A stretch of 38,466 nucleotides of DNA from Nitrospinota bacterium. Lineage in GTDB: Bacteria; Nitrospinota_A; UBA7883; JACRGQ01. Under the pieces are notes generated by a model. The model was not told the origin of the DNA. It saw nothing but the letters and a program-made list of their open reading frames with translations, and did no database searches. The position numbers were made by a program, and so were the translations under genes. Below are positions 25,359 to 33,560 of this stretch, in pieces (within the stretch, counting starts at the first letter, position 1; every line of letters starts with the position of its first letter). The stretch spans positions 1 to 38,466 of the forward strand of contig JACQBU010000033.1 of the NCBI GenBank assembly GCA_016194375.1, read 5' to 3'.

Positions 25359-25985
25359 TTATTTGGCTTTTAGCGGCTTTCCCTCGATGCTCTCCATCGC
25401 CCTTATCGCCGCGTCCGCGGCGGAGTCTATCTCGGATTCCGTCCCCGAAAGGTAGAGCCTCCCCAGGGCGCCGAACGGCCTCACCTCCACGAGTTTTATG
25501 TTCGCGGCCTTTTCCGCCTCGTTGGCGGCGTATATGACGTATCCGGCCGGCTCCGTCTCGAGTATGAACAACGACTCCCCCGGCAATATCATGGAGCCGT
25601 AACGGTTGCGGTTGATGAGCTGGCATTGGTAAGGCTCGACGCCCCGGATTATCTCGTTTGAGGCCATGAAGGGCTTTATCCTGTCCGACTCCTCCACCTC
25701 CAGATACTTTAAAATCGAGGCTCCGGCCGAGCGAACCTCCCCCTGGTCCTGGTGGTGCACCTCGAGAAGGCCGAAGGCCCGCTCGACAATTTGAACCGCC
25801 GGCTGGACCTTGGTGGCCTTTAGGGCGACGTCCATGACCCGGTTTATCGCCAGTCCCGGCGCGATTTCCACAAACAGCGACGCCACGCCCGGCACCGGCA
25901 GGAAGCCCTTGGCCGTCGAGCCGATGAAGGAGGCCAGTTGCGACTGCAGGTTGTCCAGAAAAACGTAGGTCCTAAGCGTGATCAT
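25359..25985 (-). CDS. BMC-T tandem-domain shell protein (second trimer type)
   Basis: 208 residues from ATG 25985, because GGAGG lies six bases before it; the ATG at 25991 would abut this site. The two halves ([22 protein letters not shown]...; [23 protein letters not shown]; then [43 protein letters not shown]) fit the tandem-BMC trimer group known from Haliangium-type shells. It lacks the PduT CPGK motif, so the two trimers have different roles. It follows the regulator gene by about 11 bases and is the first shell gene of the operon. Confidence 0.8.
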   Translation of the reverse strand: MITLRTYVFLDNLQSQLASFIGSTAKGFLPVPGVASLFVEIAPGLAINRVMDVALKATKVQPAVQIVERAFGLLEVHHQDQGEVRSAGASILKYLEVEESDRIKPFMASNEIIRGVEPYQCQLINRNRYGSMILPGESLFILETEPAGYVIYAANEAEKAANIKLVEVRPFGALGRLYLSGTESEIDSAADAAIRAMESIEGKPLKAK

Positions 25986-25996
25986 CCCCATCCTCC

Positions 25997-26887
25997 CTAT
26001 GAAATCTGTTTTTGGCCCATGACAACGCCGATTTTTTCCTCGGCGGAAACCGCCTTCTTTCGGTTCCTCATGTGTATTAGCGTGTACAGCGTGTCCACTA
26101 TGCTCATTTGGGCAAGGCGCGACGCCAGCGCCTCGCTCCTAAAGGCCGTCTCCCTGCTCGAGGTCAGGAGGACCACGTCGGCGTGCTTCGTTATCGGGGC
26201 GCGCGGGTTGCTGGTGATGACGATGGTTCTCGCGCCGGCCTTTTTCGCGACGGCCAGGGTCTCGACCGGGTCGCGGGTCCTGCCGGAATGGGAAATGGCG
26301 AGGACCGCGTCGTGCGGGGTCAGGAGGGCGGCCTCCATCATCTGCAGGTGCGCGTCCGGCTGGGCCACGGAGTTTAGCCCGAGCCTGAAAAGCTTGTTGT
26401 GGGCGTCCTGCACGTTGGCGGCGGATGTGCCGACTCCGATGACGAGGATTTTTTGCGCCTTTTCAAGGACGGAGACCGCCTTCCCGATGGTTTGTTGATC
26501 CAGCACCTCCATGGTCTCCCTGAGCGTCTGTATGTTGAACGAAAACACCTTTTTAAGCGCGTCCTCCGGCGAGTCCCCCATCATGACCTCCTCCTCGGAA
26601 GGCGTGCCTGGCGGGGAGGCCAGCTCGGCGGCAAGCCTGAACTTTAGGTCCTGATACCCCTTGAGCCCGAGGGTTCGGCAGAACCGTATGACCGTCGCCT
26701 CGCTCACCTCGCTTTTCGTCGAGGCCTCCGCGACGGTCATCCCCCTTATTTTTTCCGGGTTGTTAAGGACGAGGGACGCGACCTTCCTCTCGGCCCGCTT
26801 TAGGGACGAGACCTGCCCCCTTAGGGAGACGAGGAACCCCCTTTGTTCGGCGGTTCCGGAGCCGGTCGGCTGTTCCATGCGGCCCAT
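25997..26887 (-). CDS. RpiR-family transcription regulator (HTH + SIS)
   Basis: 296 residues from ATG 26887; a longer TTG reading from 26914 and a shorter ATG at 26878 are possible. Residues about 20-95 form the RpiR helix-turn-helix ([53 protein letters not shown]). Residues about 130-270 form a SIS sugar-phosphate-binding domain ([47 protein letters not shown]). RpiR proteins respond to phosphosugars, which fits control of a shell that contains a sugar-phosphate aldolase. It heads the operon, with a candidate operator just upstream. Confidence 0.9.
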   Translation of the reverse strand: MGRMEQPTGSGTAEQRGFLVSLRGQVSSLKRAERKVASLVLNNPEKIRGMTVAEASTKSEVSEATVIRFCRTLGLKGYQDLKFRLAAELASPPGTPSEEEVMMGDSPEDALKKVFSFNIQTLRETMEVLDQQTIGKAVSVLEKAQKILVIGVGTSAANVQDAHNKLFRLGLNSVAQPDAHLQMMEAALLTPHDAVLAISHSGRTRDPVETLAVAKKAGARTIVITSNPRAPITKHADVVLLTSSRETAFRSEALASRLAQMSIVDTLYTLIHMRNRKKAVSAEEKIGVVMGQKQIS

Positions 26888-26914
26888 GATAGGCGAGACG
26901 AAGGGAATAGTCAA

Positions 26915-27163
26915 GTAGTATTACATTTAAAATATAAAAAAGATGTATTACTGCATTTTTATCCCCGCACTCCGGCCCCCCGCCTCGTGAGCCGTGGCCG
27001 AGCGGACGCTTATTTGGGCCCGGGGGAGGCATTCCCTTTGTTTTGCCGGCCGCCGGACGCCAATTCGCTCGACTCGGCCTTTAAATCCCCAACGGGCCCG
27101 AAAAATGCCCGGGTCGGTTTTTGGCTTTTTGGCCCGATTCTGTCGTATAATGCGCGCCTTATT
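26915..27163. promoter_or_regulatory. Divergent control region between rpiR/BMC operon and ffh
   Basis: 249 bases. The left 50 bases are very AT-rich and carry two direct copies of GTATTAC (26918-26924 and 26945-26951), which together also form an imperfect palindrome (AGTATTACAT...ATGTATTACT). This is a candidate binding site for the RpiR-family protein encoded beside it. The right end carries the ffh promoter. The middle has no recognisable feature. Confidence 0.45.
27121..27151 (+). promoter_or_regulatory. ffh promoter
   Basis: TTGGCT (27121-27126) and a perfect TATAAT (27146-27151) are spaced by 19 bases. The expected transcript start is only about six bases before the ffh ATG, so the mRNA would be nearly leaderless. 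Confidence 0.6.
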
Positions 27164-28474
27164 ATGTTTGAACAACTTGAAGCGCGCCTTTCGGAGGCGT
27201 TAAGGAAGTTAAAGGGCCTCTCGCAGTTAACCGACGCGAACATGGCCGATGCGCTAGCCGAGGTGCGGGCCGCCGTTCTTGACGCCGACGTAAGCCTTGA
27301 GGTTGCAAAGGCTTTTGTGGAGAAAATACGCGTCGGGGCGAAGGGAACCGCCGTGCTAAAAAGCCTCTCCCCCGGCCAGCAGGTCATAAAGGTGGTTTAT
27401 GACGAGCTGGTGAGCCTGCTCGGCGGAACCAAGGCGGGCGTAAACTTCGCCAAGAAGGGGCCGACCGTCGTATTGATGGCCGGTTTGCAGGGGAGCGGCA
27501 AGACGACGACCACCGCAAAACTGGCCCTTCATTTGAAGAAGGAAGGATACCGCCCGATGATGGTCTCGGCGGACGTCTATCGTCCGGCGGCGCGCGAACA
27601 ACTTTCCGTGCTTGGGGCGCAGCTTTCCACGCCGGTCTTCGAGGCGGCCGGGATAAACGACCCGGTTCTAATTTGCAAAAAAGCCCTTGCGGCGCTAAAG
27701 GACGAAAACGCCAACGCCTTGTTGGTGGACACCGCCGGCCGGCTTCAGGTTGACGAGGAGCTGATGCTGGAGCTTGAGAGGATAAAGAAGGAGACGAACC
27801 CCTCGGAGATTCTTTTCGTGGCCGACTCCATGATAGGCCGCCAGGCGGCGGACATCGCCAACACGTTCCACAAGAGGGTCGGAATAACCGGCGTGATTTT
27901 GACGAAGCTTGACGGCGACTCCCGCGGCGGCGCGGCCTTGTCCATCAAGTCGGTGGTCGGGGCGCCCATAAAGTTCTGCGGCATCGGGGAGAAACCGGAG
28001 CAGTTCGAGGTGTTCCACCCGGACCGCATGGCCTCGCGAATACTCGGAATGGGGGACGTGCTCAGCCTCGTAGAAAAGGCGCAGGAGGCGGCCGACGAGG
28101 AGGAGGCGAAGAAGCTCGAGAAGAAGCTGGCCTCCGGCGACATGGACCTGGACGATTTCCTGAGGCAGTTGCGGATGATCAAGAGGATGGGGCCGCTCGA
28201 CCAAATAATGGGGATGATACCGGGGGTAAAGATGCCCAAGGACGCGCGGGTTGACGACGGGGAGCTGAAAAAAGCCGAGGCGATAATCAACTCCATGACG
28301 AGGGAAGAGCGTAAAAACCATACTATAATAAACGGGAGCCGCAAGGAGAGGATAGCCGACGGAAGCGGTTCCGAGATAAACGAGGTGAACAGGCTTTTGA
28401 AGCAGTTCGTCCAAATGAAAAGGATGATGAAGGGATTCGGCAAGGGCGGGTTGGGACTGCCCGGCCGAGTTTGA
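27164..28474 (+). CDS. ffh: Signal recognition particle GTPase Ffh
   Basis: Binds signal sequences and 4.5S RNA and targets ribosomes to the membrane. 436 residues from ATG 27164. The N domain starts MFEQLEARLSEALRKLKG; the G domain has the P-loop GLQGSGKTTT, ADVYRPAAREQL, DTAGR, TKLDGDSRGGAALS and GIGEK; the M domain has FLRQLRMIKRMGPLDQIMGMIPG and the RNA-binding GSGSEINEVNRLLKQF. In-frame codons reach back to 26843 but cross the promoter. It leads the classic group ffh-rpsP-khpA-rimM-trmD-rplS. Confidence 0.97.
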   Translation: MFEQLEARLSEALRKLKGLSQLTDANMADALAEVRAAVLDADVSLEVAKAFVEKIRVGAKGTAVLKSLSPGQQVIKVVYDELVSLLGGTKAGVNFAKKGPTVVLMAGLQGSGKTTTTAKLALHLKKEGYRPMMVSADVYRPAAREQLSVLGAQLSTPVFEAAGINDPVLICKKALAALKDENANALLVDTAGRLQVDEELMLELERIKKETNPSEILFVADSMIGRQAADIANTFHKRVGITGVILTKLDGDSRGGAALSIKSVVGAPIKFCGIGEKPEQFEVFHPDRMASRILGMGDVLSLVEKAQEAADEEEAKKLEKKLASGDMDLDDFLRQLRMIKRMGPLDQIMGMIPGVKMPKDARVDDGELKKAEAIINSMTREERKNHTIINGSRKERIADGSGSEINEVNRLLKQFVQMKRMMKGFGKGGLGLPGRV

Positions 28475-28524
28475 GACGCGGCGCCACCGCACGTAGTAAT
28501 TGTTGTTGTTGAGAAGGAGGAAGG

Positions 28525-28782
28525 ATGGCAGTAGTAATTAGGATGACCAGGGGAGGCCAGAAAAAGAAGCCGTTTTACAGGATAGTGGCGGCGGACAAGC
28601 GATTTTGCCGGGACGGGCGGTTTCTGGAGGTGGTCGGGACCTGGGATCCCATCTTGGAAAAGGCGGTCGTGAAGAAAGAGGCGGCCGAGAAGTGGATAAA
28701 AAAGGGAGCCCAAGTCTCCGCGACGGTCAAGAAGCTCTTCGTAAAGCAGGGCGTGTCGCTGGCCACCACCGCGGCTCAGTAA
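28525..28782 (+). CDS. rpsP: 30S ribosomal protein S16
   Basis: 85 residues: MAVVIRMTRGGQKKKPFYRIVAADKR, DGRFLEVVGTWDP and WIKKGAQVSATVKKLF are the S16 marks. A very strong AAGGAGG ribosome site precedes ATG 28525. The protein binds 16S rRNA early in 30S assembly. It has a Cys in the loop where most relatives have Ser or Arg (KRFCRDGRF). Followed by khpA in the usual order. Confidence 0.97.
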   Translation: MAVVIRMTRGGQKKKPFYRIVAADKRFCRDGRFLEVVGTWDPILEKAVVKKEAAEKWIKKGAQVSATVKKLFVKQGVSLATTAAQ

Positions 28783-28888
28783 AGACCGGGGCGGGACATT
28801 TGAGGGACGGGCGCGGTTTGTTGTCCCTCCAGACATCCATTAACGAAGAGAGCTGGCGGCGCATCTGGCGTCATAGGAGTATTTAGCA

Positions 28889-29119
28889 ATGAAGGATTTG
28901 ATAGAAACCATCGTCAAGAACATAGTGGACAACCCGGACGACGTGCACGTTAACGAAATAGTCGGGAGCAAGACCACGGTGGTCGAGCTTCGCGTGTCCC
29001 AGCCCGACCTTGGAAAGGTCATAGGGAAGCAGGGCCGAATCGCCCATGCAATGCGCACGTTACTGACGGCCGCCGCCGCCAAGAACGACCAGCGCGCCGT
29101 TCTGGAGATATTAGAGTAA
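28889..29119 (+). CDS. khpA: KH-domain RNA-binding protein KhpA
   Basis: 76 residues: [20 protein letters not shown] followed by a single KH domain with the GxxG loop in [18 protein letters not shown]. KhpA proteins bind RNA and in some bacteria affect cell division. GGAG precedes ATG 28889. Its position between rpsP and rimM is widely conserved. Confidence 0.93.
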   Translation: MKDLIETIVKNIVDNPDDVHVNEIVGSKTTVVELRVSQPDLGKVIGKQGRIAHAMRTLLTAAAAKNDQRAVLEILE

Positions 29120-29127
29120 CGGGCGGT

Positions 29128-29649
29128 TTGAACACCGAGAAAATCGCCTTCGGCAGGTTTCTCAGGCCGTTTGGCGTAAACGGCGAGATTAAGTTCCAGC
29201 CCTACTTTCCGGAACATCTGGACGTGTCCTCCGTGACGAGCGGCGTCGTCCGGCACGCGCCGGAGAACGGTAAGGCGGACTCCGAATTCCTCATGGCCTC
29301 GGCGCGCCCGCTTAACGGCGGGATTTGGGCGGTGAAACCGGATGGATGCGATTCGCCGGAGTCGGCGCGCCAATTCACGAACGCCGAGCTTTTTGTGCCG
29401 CGCTCCATATTTCCAAGGCCGCCCGAAGGGGAGTTCCTTCCGTTTGACGTCATTGACTGCGAACTGTACGACGCAAAAGGACCGAGGCTGGGGGTCGTTC
29501 GGAGCGTCATAAAAACCGGCGCAAACGACGTTTGGGAGGTCGAGGCGGACGACGGCAAAGAGATAATGATCCCGGCAATCAAGGACGTGGTCGCGTCCGT
29601 GGAGCCGGGGAAAATAACGATAAACGTCCTCGACGGACTTTTGGACTAG
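29128..29649 (+). CDS. rimM: Ribosome maturation factor RimM
   Basis: Assists late 30S assembly and binds S19. 173 residues from TTG 29128 (a GGGCGG lies just upstream). N-terminal FGRFLRPFGVNGEIKFQPYF is the RimM barrel; the C-terminal PRC-like barrel has EFLPFDVIDCELYDAKGPRLG, NDVWEVEADDGKEIMIPAIKDVVASVE. It is normally placed directly before trmD. Confidence 0.94.
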   Translation: MNTEKIAFGRFLRPFGVNGEIKFQPYFPEHLDVSSVTSGVVRHAPENGKADSEFLMASARPLNGGIWAVKPDGCDSPESARQFTNAELFVPRSIFPRPPEGEFLPFDVIDCELYDAKGPRLGVVRSVIKTGANDVWEVEADDGKEIMIPAIKDVVASVEPGKITINVLDGLLD

Positions 29650-29843
29650 CGCGGGCATGGAATGAACCGCGGATGCTCGGAGACGCCTAGAAAACGACGG
29701 AAAAGCATGACGGGGTATTGACGCGAATGAACGCTTATAGAAGGTGGCAAAACAACATCCCCGTTTATCCCGGTTCATGCTTGGTTTTTACCTCCCCCCG
29801 GCTCTTCCGGGGCGCCGTTGTCTGCCATTTTCGGAGAAACTAG
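29650..29843. other. Spacer between rimM and trmD
   Basis: 194 bases without a gene, unusually long for this operon. It holds an inverted repeat ATGAACCG/CGGTTCAT (29662-29669 and 29771-29778) and a short hairpin CCCCGG/CCGGGG (29796-29801 and 29807-29812). I see no T-run that would make the hairpin a clear terminator; an attenuator or processing site is possible. Confidence 0.4.
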
Positions 29844-31124
29844 ATGCGGATCGACGTGTTGACCATATTCCCAGCGATGTTCGACGGCTTCCTTGGGGAA
29901 AGCCTCGTCGCAAAGGGGATTGAGAAGGGTCTTATGACCGTCGACGTGCGCGACATTCGCGACTTCACCGAAAACAAGCACGGGAAAGTGGACGACGCGC
30001 CCTTCGGAGGCGGCGCGGGAATGGTCATGACGCCCCAGCCGCTGGCGGACGCCATAGACTCGCTAAGGAAGGACTCACCCGCCAGGACAATCCTGCTAAG
30101 TCCGCGCGGCAAACCTTTGACGCAAATGAAGGCTAGGGAGTTGTCCCTCGAAAAGCGGCTGATACTCGTCTGCGGCAGGTACGAGGGGGTTGACGAGCGG
30201 ATAGCGAGGCATTGGGCGGACGAGGAGCTGTCCGTCGGCGACTTCGTGCTAAACGGCGGCGAGGTGGCGGCCATGGCGGTCATAGAGGCGGTTTTCAGGC
30301 TTCTCCCCGGGGCGCTAGGATGCGGCGATTCCAGGCGCGAGGAAAGTTTCGAGGAGGGACTGCTCGAATACCCGCAGTATACGAGGCCGGAGAACTTTCG
30401 CGGCCACGCGGTTCCGCAGGAGCTTCTTTCGGGGCATCACAAACAGATACGAGAATGGCGCAGGAACGAATCAATCAAAAAGACGGCTGAAATGCGCCCC
30501 GACCTCCTTGAAAAACGCCGCGGGGCCGCAAAAATAAGTTTCTCCATCGCGCTCGTGCATTACCCGGTCGCCGGCAAGGACGGGTCCGAGATGGTCAGCT
30601 CCATAACAACCTTGGACGCCCACGATTTTGCGCGGCTTGGAAAGACGTACGGGGCCAACAGGGCCTACATGGTGACGCCCGTGGACGAGCAGAGAAGGCT
30701 CGTCGAGCGGATAATCAAACACTGGAGGGAGGACGACTCCCTCAGGCGCATTGACGGAAGAAAGTCCCTGGCGGTGGAGGTTTTGAGTACGGCCGTTTCC
30801 GTCGACGAGGTGATGGCGGACGCCATGGGCCGCTCAAAACGGGTCAGGCTTCTTGCCACAAGCGCCGGAAAAATCCCCGGCGCCGTCCAACCGGGCGCGT
30901 GGCGGGCGACGGCGGCGGGGCGGGCGGCGGGGGAGGAGGAGTGGATAATACTTTTCGGCACCGCATACGGGCTTGGGAAATCCCTGATGGCCAGGGCGGA
31001 TTGCGTGCTTTCACCGGTCGAGGGGGCGGGTGAATTTAACCATTTGCCTGTTAGGTGCGCATCTGCTATTATTTTAGACCGTTTGTTTGGAAGGTCCGAG
31101 AAACCAGGAGAGGAATTGATATGA
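29844..31124 (+). CDS. trmD: tRNA (guanine-N1)-methyltransferase TrmD fused to a second methyltransferase-like domain
   Basis: Makes m1G37 in tRNA. 426 residues. Residues 1 to about 235 are TrmD ([54 protein letters not shown], trefoil-knot SPOUT fold, [23 protein letters not shown]). The remaining ~190 residues ([17 protein letters not shown]..., [40 protein letters not shown]) resemble the SAM-dependent RNA methyltransferase domain (PF09936 type) seen fused or adjacent to TrmD in Desulfovibrio-like bacteria. The stop overlaps the rplS ATG. The target of the second domain is not known to me. Confidence 0.93.
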   Translation: MRIDVLTIFPAMFDGFLGESLVAKGIEKGLMTVDVRDIRDFTENKHGKVDDAPFGGGAGMVMTPQPLADAIDSLRKDSPARTILLSPRGKPLTQMKARELSLEKRLILVCGRYEGVDERIARHWADEELSVGDFVLNGGEVAAMAVIEAVFRLLPGALGCGDSRREESFEEGLLEYPQYTRPENFRGHAVPQELLSGHHKQIREWRRNESIKKTAEMRPDLLEKRRGAAKISFSIALVHYPVAGKDGSEMVSSITTLDAHDFARLGKTYGANRAYMVTPVDEQRRLVERIIKHWREDDSLRRIDGRKSLAVEVLSTAVSVDEVMADAMGRSKRVRLLATSAGKIPGAVQPGAWRATAAGRAAGEEEWIILFGTAYGLGKSLMARADCVLSPVEGAGEFNHLPVRCASAIILDRLFGRSEKPGEELI

Positions 31125-31567
31125 GCCAGATAATTGAGAAGTTGGAGAAGCGGTACTTGAGAAAGGACCTGCCGGAGTTCCGCGTCGGGGACACCGTCAG
31201 GGTCTATGCGAAAATCATCGAGGGCGAGAAGGAACGCGTCCAGATGGTCGAGGGAATCGTCATCCGAAAGAGGGGGGACGGCACCCGGGCCACCTTCACG
31301 ATCCGCAAGGTTTCGTTCAACATCGGTTTGGAAAGGATTTTTCCGCTCCATTCCCCGCGCATTGAGAAGATCGAGGTGGTCCGCAGGAACAAAGTTCGCC
31401 GCGCGAGGCTCTACTACCTCCGCAACCTCAAGGGGAAGGCCGCTCGCCTTACCGAAGTCAGGCAAGCCAAGGGCAAGGCCGGCAAGGGAACGGCGGGGCA
31501 GGCGCCGGTCGAAACCGTCGCGCCGACCGCCGAAGCCCCGGCTCAGGCCGAATCCCCGAAGGAGTGA
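31121..31567 (+). CDS. rplS: 50S ribosomal protein L19 with an Ala/Pro/Lys-rich tail
   Basis: 148 residues. The conserved L19 body ([74 protein letters not shown]) ends near residue 108. About 40 extra residues follow, lysine-rich then Ala/Pro/Glu-rich, as in several deltaproteobacterial-like L19 proteins. The ATG at 31121 overlaps the trmD stop (ATGA), and AGGAGAGG lies upstream. Last gene of the operon, followed by a terminator hairpin. Confidence 0.96.
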   Translation: MSQIIEKLEKRYLRKDLPEFRVGDTVRVYAKIIEGEKERVQMVEGIVIRKRGDGTRATFTIRKVSFNIGLERIFPLHSPRIEKIEVVRRNKVRRARLYYLRNLKGKAARLTEVRQAKGKAGKGTAGQAPVETVAPTAEAPAQAESPKE

Positions 31568-31568
31568 T

Positions 31569-31595
31569 GCGCGCTCGACAGCGCGCCTTATTTTA
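31569..31595 (+). terminator. Terminator after rplS
   Basis: GCGCGCT (31569-31575) and AGCGCGC (31580-31586) form a seven-pair stem with loop CGAC, followed by CTTATTTTA. It starts directly after the rplS stop. Confidence 0.75.
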
Positions 31596-31655
31596 CCGAC
31601 CGGGCGGGTTTTTGACCTCCTTCATTTAATTTCCCGCCCGGCGCCTCCGATTTCT

Positions 31656-31661
31656 TATAAT
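31656..31661 (+). promoter_or_regulatory. mfnD -10 box giving a leaderless mRNA
   Basis: A perfect TATAAT overlaps the first in-frame ATG (31660), and the expected transcript start falls on the second ATG (31669). No convincing -35 box is seen. If real, mfnD is translated from a leaderless mRNA starting at 31669. Confidence 0.5.
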
Positions 31662-31668
31662 GGCCGGC

Positions 31669-32568
31669 ATGAGATTGTTGGCGTTCGAGTACGCCTGCGC
31701 CGGCGGGGAGGGGGGCGGACCCTTTCTTGACCAGGGGCTGTTAATGCTCTCGCATCTGCTCCGCCACCTTTCCGGACTGGGGCTGGAACGGATAACAACC
31801 ATGCGTTCGGATTCGCTGGGCGCCGTCCCGCTTTTCGCGGATAAAATCGTAACCGTCAAGGACGGCCTGTTAAAGACTTTCGCCAAGGAGCTTCGAGAGC
31901 ACGACGCCGTCTGGATAATAGCCCCGGAATGCGGAGGGAGGCTCCTGGAATTGACGCGCATGGCGGAGTCCTTGGGGGTGGCCGTGGTCGGATCCTCGTC
32001 CGCGGCGGTGGAAGTGTGCGGCGACAAGCTTTTAACGTGCAAGGCGCTGGAGGGGGTCGTGCCAACGCCGCGCACCAGGCCGTTCAACGGGGTTTTTGAC
32101 GAATTCCCATGCGTCGTCAAACCTGCGGACGGAGCGGGTTGCTCGAGCACTTTTTATATCGAGGATGAGGCGCGGGCGGTTCGTTTCGAGGCTCCGCCTG
32201 GAGAATTCGTTGTACAGCCGTATGTGGAAGGCGCGCCGATGAGCGCGGCAATTGTGAGCAACCGGGACGAGGCGGCGTTGCTGGGGGTTTCAAGGCAGTT
32301 GATAAAAACAGGACCACTATTGGAATTCTTAGGCGTGGAGGGGCCGGTAGAGTACGCCCATAAGGACAAATTAACCCTGATGATGAACATAATCAGGAAA
32401 ATAATTCCCGGGCTGAACGGTTATTGGGGGGTCGATTTTATTGACGGCCCGGCGGGGCCGGTGCTGATGGAGATAAATCCTCGACCGACCTCCTCGTATC
32501 CTTTGTACGGCGACGCCGTTCCCTTTCAACTAATATTCCCGAACATAAACGCCTCGCCCACCATCTAG
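31669..32568 (+). CDS. mfnD: Tyramine-glutamate ligase MfnD (ATP-grasp)
   Basis: Joins tyramine and glutamate in methanofuran biosynthesis. 299 residues from ATG 31669, chosen because MRLLAFEYACAGG matches the family start and the in-frame ATG at 31660 lies inside the -10 box. ATP-grasp marks: CVVKPADGAGCSS, FVVQPYVEGAPMSAAI, NGYWGVDFIDG, and the metal-binding LMEINPRPTSSYP. An ATP-grasp of this exact type next to MfnF is strong context. Other ATP-grasp ligases share the fold, so the tyramine substrate is inferred. Confidence 0.88.
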   Translation: MRLLAFEYACAGGEGGGPFLDQGLLMLSHLLRHLSGLGLERITTMRSDSLGAVPLFADKIVTVKDGLLKTFAKELREHDAVWIIAPECGGRLLELTRMAESLGVAVVGSSSAAVEVCGDKLLTCKALEGVVPTPRTRPFNGVFDEFPCVVKPADGAGCSSTFYIEDEARAVRFEAPPGEFVVQPYVEGAPMSAAIVSNRDEAALLGVSRQLIKTGPLLEFLGVEGPVEYAHKDKLTLMMNIIRKIIPGLNGYWGVDFIDGPAGPVLMEINPRPTSSYPLYGDAVPFQLIFPNINASPTI

Positions 32569-32570
32569 AA

Positions 32571-33560
32571 ATGGGCGCGATGAACGTCTTCGCCATTGAC
32601 GTCGGGGGCGCCTTCATAAAAACCGCGTTTCTTCCCGCGAGTGGAAAAATTCGGCGGAAAATAATCCCGTTCGAGATGTGGAAACACCCCGAGAGGCTCG
32701 CCGGCGTGCTTGACGCGTTAAAACCGGTCGGAGCTTACCTCGCCGCCGTAACCATGACGGGCGAGCTTTGCGACTGCTTTAAGAATCGTCGCGAAGGCGT
32801 GCGGCACATCGTGCGCTCCGCGTCAAAAGTTTTCGGAGACGTCGCCATGTTCGGCGTCAAAGGAGGAATGATGGGCCCGGAGGAGGCGGTTGAAAAATAC
32901 GGCGACGTCGCCTCCGCGAACTGGGCCATTCCGCCGTTGCTGGTAGCCCAAACGGAGCGAAACTTCCTTCTGGTTGACGTCGGCTCCACCACCACGGACC
33001 TCACCCCCGTGAGAAACGGGAAGATCGCCAACAAGGGCTTCACGGATTTTGGGCGGTTAAAACACGGCGAGCTGGTTTATTCCGGATATTTGAGGACGCC
33101 GGTTCAATTTTTGGTCAGGACCGCCAAGTTGGGGAAGCGAGAGGCTCCGTTTTCGTCCGAATATTTTTGCATCGCCGGGGACGCCCACCTAATCCTCGGG
33201 GATATCTCAAGGTCGAAATATCTCTCCCCCACTCCGGACGGGGGCCCCAAAACCAAAGCCGGGGCGTTGAGGCGGCTGTCGCGGGCGATGCTTGCCGACG
33301 AAGGGGAGCTGGCGTCAAGTGAATTGCGCGCCGTGGCCAAACAAGTCGCCGAAGCGCAACGAGACGAGATTGTCCGAGCCGCCGCAAGGTTTGGGTTGCC
33401 GCTCGTCACCATGGGAACCGGCGCGTTCATTCTAGACGAGGCCTTTAAAAACGGGGCGTTGGAAATGGTAGGGTCGGCAAAAAGATACAGGTGGCTCGAC
33501 CCGTCCTTGGCGCTGGCCCTTCTGGTCAGCGGGCGAGGCGAAACCGGACGTTGTCGGTGA
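32571..33560 (+). CDS. mfnF: Methanofuran biosynthesis protein MfnF (ASKHA-fold, H4MPT-linked C1 transfer family)
   Basis: Couples the activated furan to glutamyl-tyramine in methanofuran biosynthesis. 329 residues; ATG 32571, with ATG 32580 (MNVFAIDVGGAFIKTAF) as an equally good family start. Actin/hydantoinase-like phosphate motifs are IDVGGAFIK and FLLVDVGSTTTDLTP; the middle has VTMTGELCDCF and MGPEEAVEKYGDVASANW, typical of COG1548. It starts two bases after mfnD. Its 3' end overlaps the converging panC by 35 bases. Confidence 0.9.
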   Translation: MGAMNVFAIDVGGAFIKTAFLPASGKIRRKIIPFEMWKHPERLAGVLDALKPVGAYLAAVTMTGELCDCFKNRREGVRHIVRSASKVFGDVAMFGVKGGMMGPEEAVEKYGDVASANWAIPPLLVAQTERNFLLVDVGSTTTDLTPVRNGKIANKGFTDFGRLKHGELVYSGYLRTPVQFLVRTAKLGKREAPFSSEYFCIAGDAHLILGDISRSKYLSPTPDGGPKTKAGALRRLSRAMLADEGELASSELRAVAKQVAEAQRDEIVRAAARFGLPLVTMGTGAFILDEAFKNGALEMVGSAKRYRWLDPSLALALLVSGRGETGRCR

